Below are positions 44,602 through 53,509 of a DNA stretch of 64,000 nt, piece after piece. Position 1 is the stretch's first letter, and each line of letters begins with the position of its first letter. Under the pieces are notes generated by a model. The model searched no databases. It was not told where the DNA came from and saw nothing but the letters and a program-made list of their open reading frames with translations. The DNA is from Nitrospirales bacterium (GTDB lineage Bacteria; Nitrospirota; Nitrospiria; Nitrospirales; UBA8639). A program made the translations under genes and the position numbers. The stretch covers positions 3,198,001-3,262,000 of the forward strand of contig JALDRJ010000002.1 of assembly GCA_031315865.1 (NCBI GenBank). Direction: 5' to 3'.

Positions 44602-45619
44602 AGGCGGCGTCCTTCCCCTCCTTCTCTTCCACGAGCAATACCACGGAGATTGGAAAGGACTGCTCCTTCTCCATGGCCTGACAAGTATCGCCGTGGGGCT
44701 GTTGGGATGGGACAGTCTTCCGCGGACGTACCGGCGCAATCCAATAGTCGTCATCCTGTTTTTCACGGTCCTGTCGTTGTTTATTCCGATGCTCGGAGCG
44801 ATTGGCGTTCTCGCGCTCGTGCTTCTGACACATTTCACCACCGTGAAAAAAGACCACGCCCAGATTCAAGAACTGCCTGACTCTTATTTTTCCGGAACGG
44901 GCAATTTGGATTTCAGTCAATATGGGCGAGGAGATCTTCATTCACGATTTCAAACGGCAGCTCTTCGCACGGAAGCGCGATTAGATGCATTGGGGAAACT
45001 TCAAGGGTTTGAGACGCATCAGATTCGCTCCACGGTACGTCAAGCCTTACAGGATCAAACCGATGATGTTCGACTCGTGGCGTTTGGCATTCTCGACAAG
45101 AAAGAAAAGTCGATCAATGAACGGATCAACCGCGAACTAGAATGGTATCAACAGTGCAGGGAGAACCAGGAGAAGCTAACCCATGCACGCGAATTGGCCT
45201 ATGCATACTGGGAACTGGTCTACAAAGATGTCGTTGAAGGCGATATCTTACTGTATGCCCTGGGCAAGGCCGAATATTACAATACGGTGGTCCTAACCGC
45301 ACGTCCATCCGATGCAGGCATGTGGGCCTTGAAGGGACAGATTTTACTTCGTGCGCATAGGAGTGAGGAAGCGCACACGGCATTCACCAACGCCCGTGAC
45401 CACGGTATTCCAGATACGCGCGTGCTTCCCTATTTAGCCGAGCTCGCTTTTTTGCGCAAGGATTTCTCAGAATTGTCCGGACTGTTTCAGCGGGGACAGA
45501 GGTTGTCAGAAGTCCCGGTATTAAAACCCGTGATACGATACTGGACTTCGATGCCAACGCCTGCTCCTGAGACCATGGTCCTCTCGTCACATCCCGACAG
45601 CCACTCGGCAAGGGTTTAA
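44561..45619 (+). CDS. pelE: PelE-like inner-membrane TPR protein
   Basis: 352 residues (Pseudomonas 329). Three hydrophobic segments at the N terminus (about 4-23, 36-53, 62-84) and a cytoplasmic helical TPR-like part (about 130-340, for example LREL-type AYAYWELVYKDVVEGD and WALKGQILLRAHRSEEAHTA). It overlaps the 3' end of pelD by 41 bp. PelE associates with PelD and PelG in the synthase complex. Sequence similarity to characterised PelE is low; identity rests mainly on topology, size and locus position. Confidence 0.85.
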   Translation: MIARMFLCLAVLLEGGVLPLLLFHEQYHGDWKGLLLLHGLTSIAVGLLGWDSLPRTYRRNPIVVILFFTVLSLFIPMLGAIGVLALVLLTHFTTVKKDHAQIQELPDSYFSGTGNLDFSQYGRGDLHSRFQTAALRTEARLDALGKLQGFETHQIRSTVRQALQDQTDDVRLVAFGILDKKEKSINERINRELEWYQQCRENQEKLTHARELAYAYWELVYKDVVEGDILLYALGKAEYYNTVVLTARPSDAGMWALKGQILLRAHRSEEAHTAFTNARDHGIPDTRVLPYLAELAFLRKDFSELSGLFQRGQRLSEVPVLKPVIRYWTSMPTPAPETMVLSSHPDSHSARV

Positions 45620-45676
45620 CTATGTTCATGTCGCAAGAGTTTTCCACCGACCGCTTATTGGCCAGGATATCCGTGC

Positions 45677-47239
45677 TTGATTGATAAGAAGATGACCTCG
45701 CCGCAAGCCGATGAAGTCGACATCGCCCTCCTGCTCGAAGGGACTTATCCCTACGTGAGTGGCGGCGTATCGAGTTGGGTTCACCAAATCATTCAAGCAT
45801 TTCCGGAATTCCGGTTTGGGCTGGTGTTCATCGGCGGTCATCCGGGTGAATATGGCGACATGCGCTACGTCTTACCCGAGCACGTGGTACATCTCGAAGC
45901 TCATTATGTCCACGCGAATCATGATCAACCCCCAATCAAACCGGTTGAAGGGGACACGCACGTATTCCGTTTTATCGATGAACTTCATACAGCGATGAGA
46001 GCGCCAGAATCATGCCCTCATGCCGTCGATCTCACGCAACAGATGCTGGCATTGCTGACCACATGCCCTGAAGCATTGCAGGAGCAATTTTTGTATAGCG
46101 AACCTGCCTGGGATTTCCTGTGCCAGACCTATCGCAGACATTGCACCGACCCATCCTTTGTCGATTTTTTCTGGACAGTCCGAAAGATGCATGAACCGAT
46201 CTGGATGTTAGGGAAGGTGGCGGCCAGTCTGATACCAGCCAAAGTCTATCATACGGTCTCCACAGGCTATGCGGGATTTCTTGGAGCCTTACTGCATCAT
46301 CGAACCGGACGCCCACTTATCCTCTCTGAACATGGAATTTATACAAAGGAACGTCGAATCGATCTCTTTCAAATGACGTCCTTTCGCGATAACCGGTCAT
46401 TGATTGAAAAACGCGCCGATCATCTTGGCTATTTTCAACAGCTCTGGATTCGGTTTTTTGAGATTCTGGGGACGCTCTGCTACGACGCAGCCAATCCCAT
46501 CATTTCCCTGTATGAAGTGAATCGCCAACGTCAGATTCATGATGGTGCGGATGAACGGCGCACACTGACCATCCCGAACGGGATTCCGGTGGAACGATTC
46601 GAACCGCTTCGAGCTTCTCGCCCATCACATCCCCCTCCCATTCTTTGTCTCATCGGTCGCGTGGTTCCCATCAAAGACGTCAAGACATTTATCCGGGCCA
46701 TGCGAACGGTGGTCAACCGTATGCCCGAAGCTCAAGGCTGGATCGCCGGTCCTGAGGATGAAGACAAGGACTATGTCCAGGATTGTAAACATCTCACGGA
46801 AAGCTTGGGACTCACTCAACATGTCAGGTTTATGGGATTCCAGAACGTTCATGAACTGTTACCACAGATCGGCCTACTGATCCTGAGCTCCATCAGTGAA
46901 GCCCTTCCCTTAGTTGTACTCGAAGGATTTGCGGCTGGCGTACCCGCCGTCACGACGGATGTCGGCGCTTGTCGCCAGCTGATCGAAGGGGAAGGCATCT
47001 TGAAAGATCAAGCCGGCCGCGCCGGAGCCGTCGTCAGCATGGCAAATCCGACCGCCTTAGCCGAAGCGGCGTTATCTCTTTTAACGGATACGGATGCCTG
47101 GCGCGCCGCGCAGAAAGCCGGCATCACACGGGTCGAATCTTTCTACACACAAAGACAGATGATCGATCACTACCGTTCTATTTACGCAAAGGCCCTCGAA
47201 ACATGGCAGGCATTGGCTTTGAGCTCCGCAAGATCTTAA
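45677..47239 (+). CDS. pelF: PelF glycosyltransferase (GT4)
   Basis: 520 residues from TTG 45677, or 515 from ATG 45692 (MTSPQADEVDIALLLEG), which fits the family start better. The PelF signature EGTYPYVSGGVSSWVHQII is present. The donor site has ILCLIGRVVPIKDVKTFI (Arg, Lys), and the EX7E motif lies in SEALPLVVLEGFAAGVP. LSEHGIYTKERRID is another family segment. It is a cytosolic transferase using UDP-linked N-acetylhexosamine to build the polymer, acting with PelD, PelE and PelG. It overlaps pelG by 37 bp. Confidence 0.96.
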   Translation: MIDKKMTSPQADEVDIALLLEGTYPYVSGGVSSWVHQIIQAFPEFRFGLVFIGGHPGEYGDMRYVLPEHVVHLEAHYVHANHDQPPIKPVEGDTHVFRFIDELHTAMRAPESCPHAVDLTQQMLALLTTCPEALQEQFLYSEPAWDFLCQTYRRHCTDPSFVDFFWTVRKMHEPIWMLGKVAASLIPAKVYHTVSTGYAGFLGALLHHRTGRPLILSEHGIYTKERRIDLFQMTSFRDNRSLIEKRADHLGYFQQLWIRFFEILGTLCYDAANPIISLYEVNRQRQIHDGADERRTLTIPNGIPVERFEPLRASRPSHPPPILCLIGRVVPIKDVKTFIRAMRTVVNRMPEAQGWIAGPEDEDKDYVQDCKHLTESLGLTQHVRFMGFQNVHELLPQIGLLILSSISEALPLVVLEGFAAGVPAVTTDVGACRQLIEGEGILKDQAGRAGAVVSMANPTALAEAALSLLTDTDAWRAAQKAGITRVESFYTQRQMIDHYRSIYAKALETWQALALSSARS

Positions 47240-48573
47240 AAAAAGATAGTTACTGGTCGCTACTCAAAGCCTATGCGTATGCGGGTGTGATCAGTTCCGG
47301 GCCATGGATTCTCTCTATCATCGGCATCCTGGTGATTGGTGTCATGAGCCTATCGGTCGTGGCGCCGGAAACGCTGATTATCCAGTTTCAACTCTCGGTC
47401 ACGTACCTCATCGCTTTGAGTCTCATCTTGACTGGATGTTTGCAAACATCGTTCACACGATATGTCGCCGATCGTCTATATGAAAAGCGAGACGATTTAG
47501 TCTTAAGCAACTTTCACGGGGTCCTCTGCCTGGTCACGATCGTGTGCGGAGTCGGAGCCACGGGACTGATCATCTGGCTGTTTCCAGAACAGAGTCTCTT
47601 GTACAAGGTGCTCATGATCGGCAGTTTTGTCGTGTTAGGAAATATCTGGATCGCGACGATCTTCTTGTCAAGCATGAAGGAATACAAGGCAGTATTGCTG
47701 TTATATGCCTCGGGCTATGGACTAACGGTCGGAGCGGCATTGGCCTTCCGGTCATTCGGACTGGAGGGGCTGTTATTCGGGTTCTTTATAGGGCAATTTT
47801 TTATTTTGGTGGGCATGCTCGCCCTCACGGTACGCAATTATGCATCGGAAACCTTATTAGCCTGGGACTTTTTGAAAAGAGGACGGATGTATACGAGCTT
47901 GATCTGGCTTGGATTGGTGTATAACTTGGCCATCTGGGTCGACAAATTCTTATTTTGGTACTATCCGGAAACCAGTCAGATCGTGATTGGACCGATTCGA
48001 AACTCTCCAATCTATGATTTGCCGATTTTTTTAGCCTATTTATCGATTTTACCGGGAATGGCCAGTTTTCTGGTCCGCATGGAAACCGATTTCGTCGAGC
48101 GGTACCAGGAATTTTATGACGCGATCCGGGGAGGGGCGACATTAGGTCATATCCAACATGCCAAAAATGAAATGGTCCGCACGATCCGGCTGGGACTCTT
48201 TGAAATCATGAAAATTCAGTTTGTCGTCTCGTTACTCATATGGGCAATCGGCCCACCGATTCTTCGCTGGCTCGAAATTTCTGAACTGTATGAATCGCTA
48301 CTCTACGTGGATATCGTGGCGGCGGGTTTGCAAGTGTTATTTTTAGGCATCATGAATGTGTTTTTCTATCTTGATAAACGGTTGATTGCATTGGGACTTT
48401 CTAGCTTATTTCTTGTCACGAACGTGACACTGTCAGCCTGGTCACTGTACATGGGCTTACCCTATTATGGGTATGGGTTTGCCATTTCCTTGCTCGTAGT
48501 CGTGATGTTTGGCATGTATCTTCTGGACAAGAAACTTCAGAAATTGGAGTATGAAACGTTCATGCTTCAATAG
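47203..48573 (+). CDS. pelG: PelG: inner-membrane transporter of the Pel synthase
   Basis: 456 residues from the ATG giving MAGIGFELRKILKKDSYWSL, exactly the length of Pseudomonas PelG. A longer open frame exists, but its N-terminal part is antisense-like noise inside pelF. About 12 membrane helices in the MOP/flippase style (for example SSGPWILSIIGILVIGVMSL). The conserved opening GFELRK and the DLPIFLAYLSILPGMASFLV segment are characteristic. It is thought to move the growing chain across the inner membrane. It is the last gene of the operon, followed by a hairpin terminator. Confidence 0.96.
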   Translation: MAGIGFELRKILKKDSYWSLLKAYAYAGVISSGPWILSIIGILVIGVMSLSVVAPETLIIQFQLSVTYLIALSLILTGCLQTSFTRYVADRLYEKRDDLVLSNFHGVLCLVTIVCGVGATGLIIWLFPEQSLLYKVLMIGSFVVLGNIWIATIFLSSMKEYKAVLLLYASGYGLTVGAALAFRSFGLEGLLFGFFIGQFFILVGMLALTVRNYASETLLAWDFLKRGRMYTSLIWLGLVYNLAIWVDKFLFWYYPETSQIVIGPIRNSPIYDLPIFLAYLSILPGMASFLVRMETDFVERYQEFYDAIRGGATLGHIQHAKNEMVRTIRLGLFEIMKIQFVVSLLIWAIGPPILRWLEISELYESLLYVDIVAAGLQVLFLGIMNVFFYLDKRLIALGLSSLFLVTNVTLSAWSLYMGLPYYGYGFAISLLVVVMFGMYLLDKKLQKLEYETFMLQ

Positions 48574-48691
48574 TTTCCTCCACACGTTCAGGCTTTTTAC
48601 CGGCCAAATCCCGCTCTCGTTTCCATCTACATAAGGATGAAAATTTGCACCTGCGTTGGAAAAATTTTCCCTCAGAGGAAATCGTTTCCAT

Positions 48692-48724
48692 GAATGTTCG
48701 TTGAGGAACATTCCTATTTTTTTT
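48692..48724 (+). terminator. Rho-independent terminator of the pel operon
   Basis: An 8-bp perfect stem GAATGTTC / GAACATTC with a GTTGAG loop, then CTA and eight T residues (48717-48724). It lies 119 bp after pelG. Confidence 0.8.
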
Positions 48725-48857
48725 GATTAGGTCGAGTGGTCCTTGTGCCCGATGCAGATATGTGGGACGATAAAAGAGTAGAAACTGCCCTGAGTAGTCA
48801 GGTACAATACAGCCCCCGCAATTGAATCGACTCAACGTTTTTATTGGGCTACCACTC

Positions 48858-49610
48858 ATGTACGAACGTCAAGCTGTCGTCACAGCGGCCAGACAGTTGG
48901 TGAAGGTTTTTGGATCGGTTGTAATCCTGGCCATCGGGCTTGTTTTGCTGTGGCAAACACAAACCTGGGAACGACAATCACTTTCGCACGAACATGTGCC
49001 CAAGCGATTATCGACCGAATTACCCCAATTCGATGAACAGAAGTTCATGCGGCATGTTAAGACCCGTCTCCCTATGTACCGGGAAGTATTCAAAGAAGCC
49101 GGCGGAAAATACGGCCTATCCTGGATCCTTCTTGCGGCTCAAGCTTATCAAGAATCGCACTGGAACCGGAATGCGAAGAGCCCGACTGGAGTTCGTGGCC
49201 TCATGATGTTGACTCGAGATACCGCTTCGGACATGGGAATAGAAAACCGGTTAGATCCTCGAAATAGCATTACAGGTGGAGCAAGATACCTGGCCCGTCT
49301 TTACGAACAGGTCCCTGAAAATGTTCACTCGGAAGATCGGATGTTGTTCGCCCTCGCGGCTTATAATGTCGGTATGGGGCATGTGAAAGATGCACAAATT
49401 TTAGCAAAGCGTTTGAACAAAGATCACAGGAAATGGGATTCGATCAAAACCGTCTTACCGCTTCTGGCGAAAAAGAAGTATTACAAAACACTCCCCAATC
49501 GATACGCACGGGGTTGGGAGCCTGTCCAATATGTCAAACGCATCAGAGCGTACCGGAAGATCCTTGAGTACATGGACCAACAACACACCCGCCAAGTCGC
49601 TGAACTGTAA
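48858..49610 (+). CDS. Lytic transglycosylase (SLT/GH23 type), membrane-anchored
   Basis: 250 residues from ATG 48858; the frame is open 12 codons more from TTG 48822. The N-terminal anchor is VFGSVVILAIGLVLLW. The SLT domain at about 85-230 has the catalytic Glu in AAQAYQESHW, SPTGVRGLMMLT, NSITGGARYLARL and FALAAYNVGMGH. The enzyme cleaves peptidoglycan glycan strands with 1,6-anhydro ends. Its gene directly follows the pel terminator, so local wall opening for envelope machinery is conceivable but not shown. Confidence 0.9.
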   Translation: MYERQAVVTAARQLVKVFGSVVILAIGLVLLWQTQTWERQSLSHEHVPKRLSTELPQFDEQKFMRHVKTRLPMYREVFKEAGGKYGLSWILLAAQAYQESHWNRNAKSPTGVRGLMMLTRDTASDMGIENRLDPRNSITGGARYLARLYEQVPENVHSEDRMLFALAAYNVGMGHVKDAQILAKRLNKDHRKWDSIKTVLPLLAKKKYYKTLPNRYARGWEPVQYVKRIRAYRKILEYMDQQHTRQVAEL

Positions 49611-50100
49611 TCGACGTTTTTTCTTCTTTCCAGTTCCTATTCATCTCTCATCGACAATCCACCAGCCCTTGTCAGTCGTTATTCGATATTGATCGTTACC
49701 TTATTCTGCAAACATTTGGCATTATCATGTTCTGCATAGTCATGATGTTATAGTCGAGAAACATCTCTAACAAAAATAAATAACACAAAAGTCTTGACAA
49801 ACTCAGACATCTGAGGTTAACCTCCATGCGGTTGTCTGTCCTAGATATAAAGAAAGTTTGAAGTTGCCCGACTTCAAGTAGCCACCGGGGTCCCCCTCAC
49901 CCCATAAATGGCCATAATCACACAGGGTGGAACAACTCAGGGAAAAGAAAAGGGATTACATCCCTAGATTTTGGTCGAGATGGTTTTGATGATCAACGCC
50001 TTACGATAAAAATGACATTTTAACAGTCAGAGAGCCCCATAATGCAGTCCGTTTTTTATTTGTTTTCATTCATTTTTATCATTCAAGGAGGTGCGGTGTT
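49611..50100. other. 490-bp leader/upstream region of PEP-CTERM gene
   Basis: No gene is seen. The elements present are TTGACA at 49794-49799 followed by a perfect inverted repeat CTCAGA-CA-TCTGAG (49802-49815); a TATAAA at 49846-49851; a hairpin TTGAAGT-TGCCCG-ACTTCAA (49858-49877) that would be at the 5' end of a transcript starting from it; the GC-rich ACCGGGGTCCCC near 49884; and an AAGGAGGTG ribosome-binding site just before 50101. This suggests an operator plus a structured 5' leader of about 240 nt. Confidence 0.45.
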
Positions 50101-50805
50101 ATGAAACTATCTCGTATGGTGCTCACATTCATGACGAGTTTATGTATTGGTGTAGGAGGGTTCACGCAATTAGTGTCAGCGGCTCCTGTGTCGCCCATGA
50201 TGCAGTATTTAACCACTGACTCCTTAAAGAATAACGTACGGCTGACATTCACCCTCAAACTAAGCAATGGCAATACCAATACATATGTGACTGGGGATGA
50301 TCCTGGCATGTTAATGGTGAATGAGGCTGCTGGAACCATGAGCTTTGTTGATAGGATTCAAAATTCTGCCGGCGATTCAGGGTTTGATCTGGAGTTTCAT
50401 TGGAAAATCGTAGATTTTTCAAGCCTTGGATTATCTGCTCCTAGATGTTGGAACGATAATTGTAGTGCTCTATATTATACAAACAATGGAATTAACCCCA
50501 AAGACGATTGGATCTTTTTTGAGAGTGACACAACGATGAACAATGGGCTAACTGGATGGGGAAAAAATCTAGGAGACAATAGAGCTCTTACGACTAAATG
50601 GGGACAATTTGGTGACGGCGCCGGAGGAATACATGTGAAACCGGAAGGCCTGGCTTTGGGTGCCTGGTTAAACGATTACAAGGGTGATCTCAATGTAAAT
50701 GTTCAACCGGTTCCTACTCCAACGTCCTGGCTATTATTCGGGTCTGGATTGGTCGCCTTAGTTGGATGGCAACGTTTCAAGCGGTTTTCTTACGGAAAGA
50801 TCTAA
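50101..50805 (+). CDS. PEP-CTERM protein (exosortase substrate), function unknown
   Basis: 234 residues. The signal peptide is LTFMTSLCIGVGGFTQLVSA. The C terminus is a canonical sorting tail: VPTPTSWLLFGSGLVALVGW followed by basic QRFKR. This is the Pro-x-Pro plus hydrophobic helix plus Arg cluster recognised by exosortase. The mature domain is beta-rich (LTFTLKLSNGNTNTYVTG, FDLEFHWKIVD) with two Cys (RCWNDNCS); no family was recognised. Predicted to be cut and delivered to the surface or matrix with exopolysaccharide. It has a strong AAGGAGGTG site 5 nt before the ATG. It converges with htrA. Confidence 0.88.
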   Translation: MKLSRMVLTFMTSLCIGVGGFTQLVSAAPVSPMMQYLTTDSLKNNVRLTFTLKLSNGNTNTYVTGDDPGMLMVNEAAGTMSFVDRIQNSAGDSGFDLEFHWKIVDFSSLGLSAPRCWNDNCSALYYTNNGINPKDDWIFFESDTTMNNGLTGWGKNLGDNRALTTKWGQFGDGAGGIHVKPEGLALGAWLNDYKGDLNVNVQPVPTPTSWLLFGSGLVALVGWQRFKRFSYGKI

Positions 50806-50837
50806 ATCTTCTGTCACATACAAACTATCAACCGTCA

Positions 50838-50877
50838 TTGCCCTTACCCTTTCAACGAACTGAATGGGTAAGGGCAA
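50838..50877. terminator. Shared hairpin between convergent PEP-CTERM and htrA genes
   Basis: A perfect 12-bp inverted repeat TTGCCCTTACCC / GGGTAAGGGCAA with a 16-nt loop that can pair internally by three more bases. T tracts are short on both sides (AATTTC / poor), so it is a plausible bidirectional terminator or 3'-end stabiliser rather than a textbook one. Confidence 0.6.
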
Positions 50878-50942
50878 AATTTCGCCAAACGGAAAACAAT
50901 AGGATTGAAATTTCCAACTCAATGATGGCCCCATTGATAAAG

Positions 50943-52433
50943 CTATTGTTTATCAAGACCGGAGATCGTTTTTTGATGAGGCGTTGGCCCAACGATAAGG
51001 AACATGTTGGTATCTTCACGACGAATCAGCATTAAAACCTGTTCAAGATTTTTGTGCGCACGCCGGACTTTATCGAAATCCTCCACGGATTCAATCGCTC
51101 CTTGATTCACCTCCACAACAATGTCGCCTTCTTCAAGCCCGGAAATATCGGCAGGGCTTCCGAGAGGAATTTCACTAACGAGCACCCCCTTTCTGTCTTT
51201 TGCTAAATCCGACGGTAAGGGCTCGACTTCTATGTCCGACAAGATGTTCTGGTGCGGGAGTATCTTCTGAATTTCGACCGTTTCAGGCGAAGACGATTGT
51301 CGTTCAATCATCTTAACCCGTACTTCACGGAGTTCCCCGTTTCGAATTCGAGAGATGAAAATGGTAGTCCCTGGAGGACTTTGAGCAACAAGCGCATGTA
51401 ATTGATGCGGGGAAGAAATCTTGATTCCATTCAATCCCTGTATGATGTCGCCTTTCTTCAGATTGGCCTGCTCGGCAGGGCCATCAGCGGCTAAATCCGT
51501 GACGATCACGCCATGATGGTCAGAAACCTTGAACCAGCGTGCAAGGTCCGGCGATAGCTTTTGTACGGCGATCCCCATCCAACCGCGAATGACTTTGCCC
51601 TGTTGGCGCAACAAGATGGAAATCGTCTTAGCAATCTGACTTGGCACGGCAAATCCAATGCCGGCGGCTCCACCATTTTCTGTGAAAATTGCCGTATTAA
51701 TCCCGACGAGTTCCCCTCTGAGATTCAGCAAAGCTCCACCCGAATTACCCGGATTAATGGCTGCATCAGTCTGGATAAAGTCTTCATAATCGGAAACACC
51801 AATCGTGTCACGGCCAATCGCGCTGACAATGCCCATCGTCACCGTTTGGGTTAAGCCAAATGGATTACCGATGGCAACAACGATCTCTCCAACTTGGAGG
51901 CGTGTCGAGTCTCCCCATCTGAGAGCCGGCAATTTTCTCATCGAGGTTTTCAAAAGAGCTAAGTCGGTTGTGGGATCGCTTCCAACGATGGTGGCGGGAA
52001 TGATTTCTTGTGAGTCAAGCTGAATCCGAATATCATATGCACCGTCTACCACGTGATTGTTCGTAATGATGTACCCTTCAGGATCAATAATGACACCCGC
52101 TCCGTTACCCCTTTCTTCTTCATCAGGAGACAATTCCTCTTCGTCCTGCGCTGCCGACGTCGAATTTTGCAAAAAGAACGGGAACATGGACGGTTTCGTC
52201 ATATGTTGGGGCTTAATCTTCACGAGAACACCGACCACAGAGGGTTTCGCTTGTGCCGCGACACGAATCAATTCCTGTGAGAGAGCGGAGGCTTTCGTAT
52301 CGTGTTGAGCAGAGGGCAGGGGGTGGACAGGCTGAAGATTTTCCGATGCAAAAGCCCGGTCTCTCAAGCCAAACATGGAGATGAAAATTACTATGAAGAC
52401 TGAAAGAGTAAAAATTTCGATTTGATGTTTCAT
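50943..52433 (-). CDS. Periplasmic serine protease, Do/DegP (HtrA) family
   Basis: 496 residues. The signal sequence (about 8-30) is followed by a trypsin-like domain with an intact triad: His127 (TNNHVVDG), Asp157 (PTTDLAL) and Ser231 (NPGNSGGALL). Two PDZ domains follow: about 280-380 (VIRGWMGIAVQKLSPDLARW, LKKGDIIQGLNG) and about 400-490 (GVLVSEIPLGSPADISGLEE). An unusual acidic loop (AAQDEEELSPDEEERGN, about 95-110) sits before the catalytic His. It acts as periplasmic protein quality control. A 667-bp region lies upstream. Confidence 0.95.
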   Translation of the reverse strand: MKHQIEIFTLSVFIVIFISMFGLRDRAFASENLQPVHPLPSAQHDTKASALSQELIRVAAQAKPSVVGVLVKIKPQHMTKPSMFPFFLQNSTSAAQDEEELSPDEEERGNGAGVIIDPEGYIITNNHVVDGAYDIRIQLDSQEIIPATIVGSDPTTDLALLKTSMRKLPALRWGDSTRLQVGEIVVAIGNPFGLTQTVTMGIVSAIGRDTIGVSDYEDFIQTDAAINPGNSGGALLNLRGELVGINTAIFTENGGAAGIGFAVPSQIAKTISILLRQQGKVIRGWMGIAVQKLSPDLARWFKVSDHHGVIVTDLAADGPAEQANLKKGDIIQGLNGIKISSPHQLHALVAQSPPGTTIFISRIRNGELREVRVKMIERQSSSPETVEIQKILPHQNILSDIEVEPLPSDLAKDRKGVLVSEIPLGSPADISGLEEGDIVVEVNQGAIESVEDFDKVRRAHKNLEQVLMLIRREDTNMFLIVGPTPHQKTISGLDKQ

Positions 52434-53100
52434 GCTACTGCACCTCTCTTTTGTGTCTATACCCTCGGTTAAACTCTTTTTTCATCTGAAAAGCCGAGAG
52501 GGGAACCTGAATTTAGAGTAAATCTCGGACAGACGAGATTTCCAGAATAGTTAAGAGGTGATTTTTTTAAGTAGAGAGGGGACAGCCTTGGTCAGCCAAT
52601 CTTTCCTATACACGTCATACACGCCATGGCGTCGCAGATACAGTGAAGTCGTCTCGTTGCTCAAGCAATTCAGGTATTATTTCACTGGAGAATAAACCGG
52701 AAAATTTACTCGTCATGGATGCAATTATGCTATGGGGTCCTCTATGGACAAGCAAAACCATTATAACTGGAATTAACTGCAACATATATACCGGTCGATT
52801 TGCTTGACGTTTTCATTGTCTCATAGATCTTCTTTTTATTCGAAACCTTTAAATGAGTCACATCGCTTCTACCGAACTGCCAAAATACAAGACAAACTGT
52901 CTCGACAACAGACACTCTGTCCAGAGGCATAAGCTCTAGAGAGTCGGTGCTGTGAAGAGAGCCGATAAAATGACGAAGATCACGGATTAAAATGTCCAGA
53001 AGCACTGAGTAATACTGGTATACCCTTTGCATTGAATCATGTACTCTACGATCGGTTTTGTCATTATTCGTCAATCGGGATCTTCATCGTGAGGGATGAC
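52434..53100. other. 667-bp upstream region of htrA
   Basis: No supported gene. A reverse open frame of 109 codons (52742-53074) lacks a ribosome-binding site and any recognisable motif. A perfect 8-bp hairpin AAATCTCG-GACAGA-CGAGATTT lies at 52520-52541, and CTCGG/CCGAG arms flank a T-rich stretch near 52464-52495, so this is probably the control region of htrA. Confidence 0.4.
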
Positions 53101-53268
53101 ATGCTTGGCCTATGTGAATCATGTGGCTATCGTGGCTCACAAGTCGTTTATGAACCTGTGACGCAATCTGAACTTTGCCTTCGTTGCTATGCTGAACAAA
53201 CCTCCGAACAAACTTTTCAGAATGCCTGGACTCGCCTGACAGTCTCATCTTCTCCTCAGGCAGCGTAA
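53101..53268 (+). CDS. Small zinc-ribbon-like protein
   Basis: 55 residues from ATG 53101 (after GAGGGA). The frame is open 23 codons earlier, but that part shows no family features. Two CxxC pairs, CESCGYRG and LCLRCYAE, separated by 17 residues, suggest one zinc ribbon. The rest is short and unremarkable (EQTSEQTFQNAWTRL). It precedes the amidoligase-like gene by 241 bp. The function is unknown. Confidence 0.6.
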   Translation: MLGLCESCGYRGSQVVYEPVTQSELCLRCYAEQTSEQTFQNAWTRLTVSSSPQAA

Positions 53269-53509
53269 CTGAGCTCTAGCTGCTTAGGCTATTGCAACCG
53301 GGGAAAGGCTTGCCCTAACAGAATGCAGCTTTTCGACTTAAGCCTTTCTTCATCGCCAACGGATCTAATTCCACCATCTATCCTACGTAAAACAGCTTCA
53401 GAGACGGTACTTTTTCGATGTGAATCCCTGCAATTTGAAGATGAGTTACCATATGGCAGAACAGCAAAAACTTTTGGCACTGCTATTGCTTTCATCATGG
53501 AATTTGTAG

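Noticed and set aside
46969-47202. N-terminal extension of the pelG frame, 78 codons inside pelF
   Set aside because: Arg/Ser-rich noise in another frame of pelF; the internal ATG 47203 gives the exact family length and the conserved start.
49858-49920. Possible c-di-GMP riboswitch in the PEP-CTERM leader
   Set aside because: The conserved GEMM core sequences are not present; only generic hairpins are seen.
52742-53074. 109-codon reverse open frame upstream of htrA
   Set aside because: No start site, no motif, and located in a likely control region.
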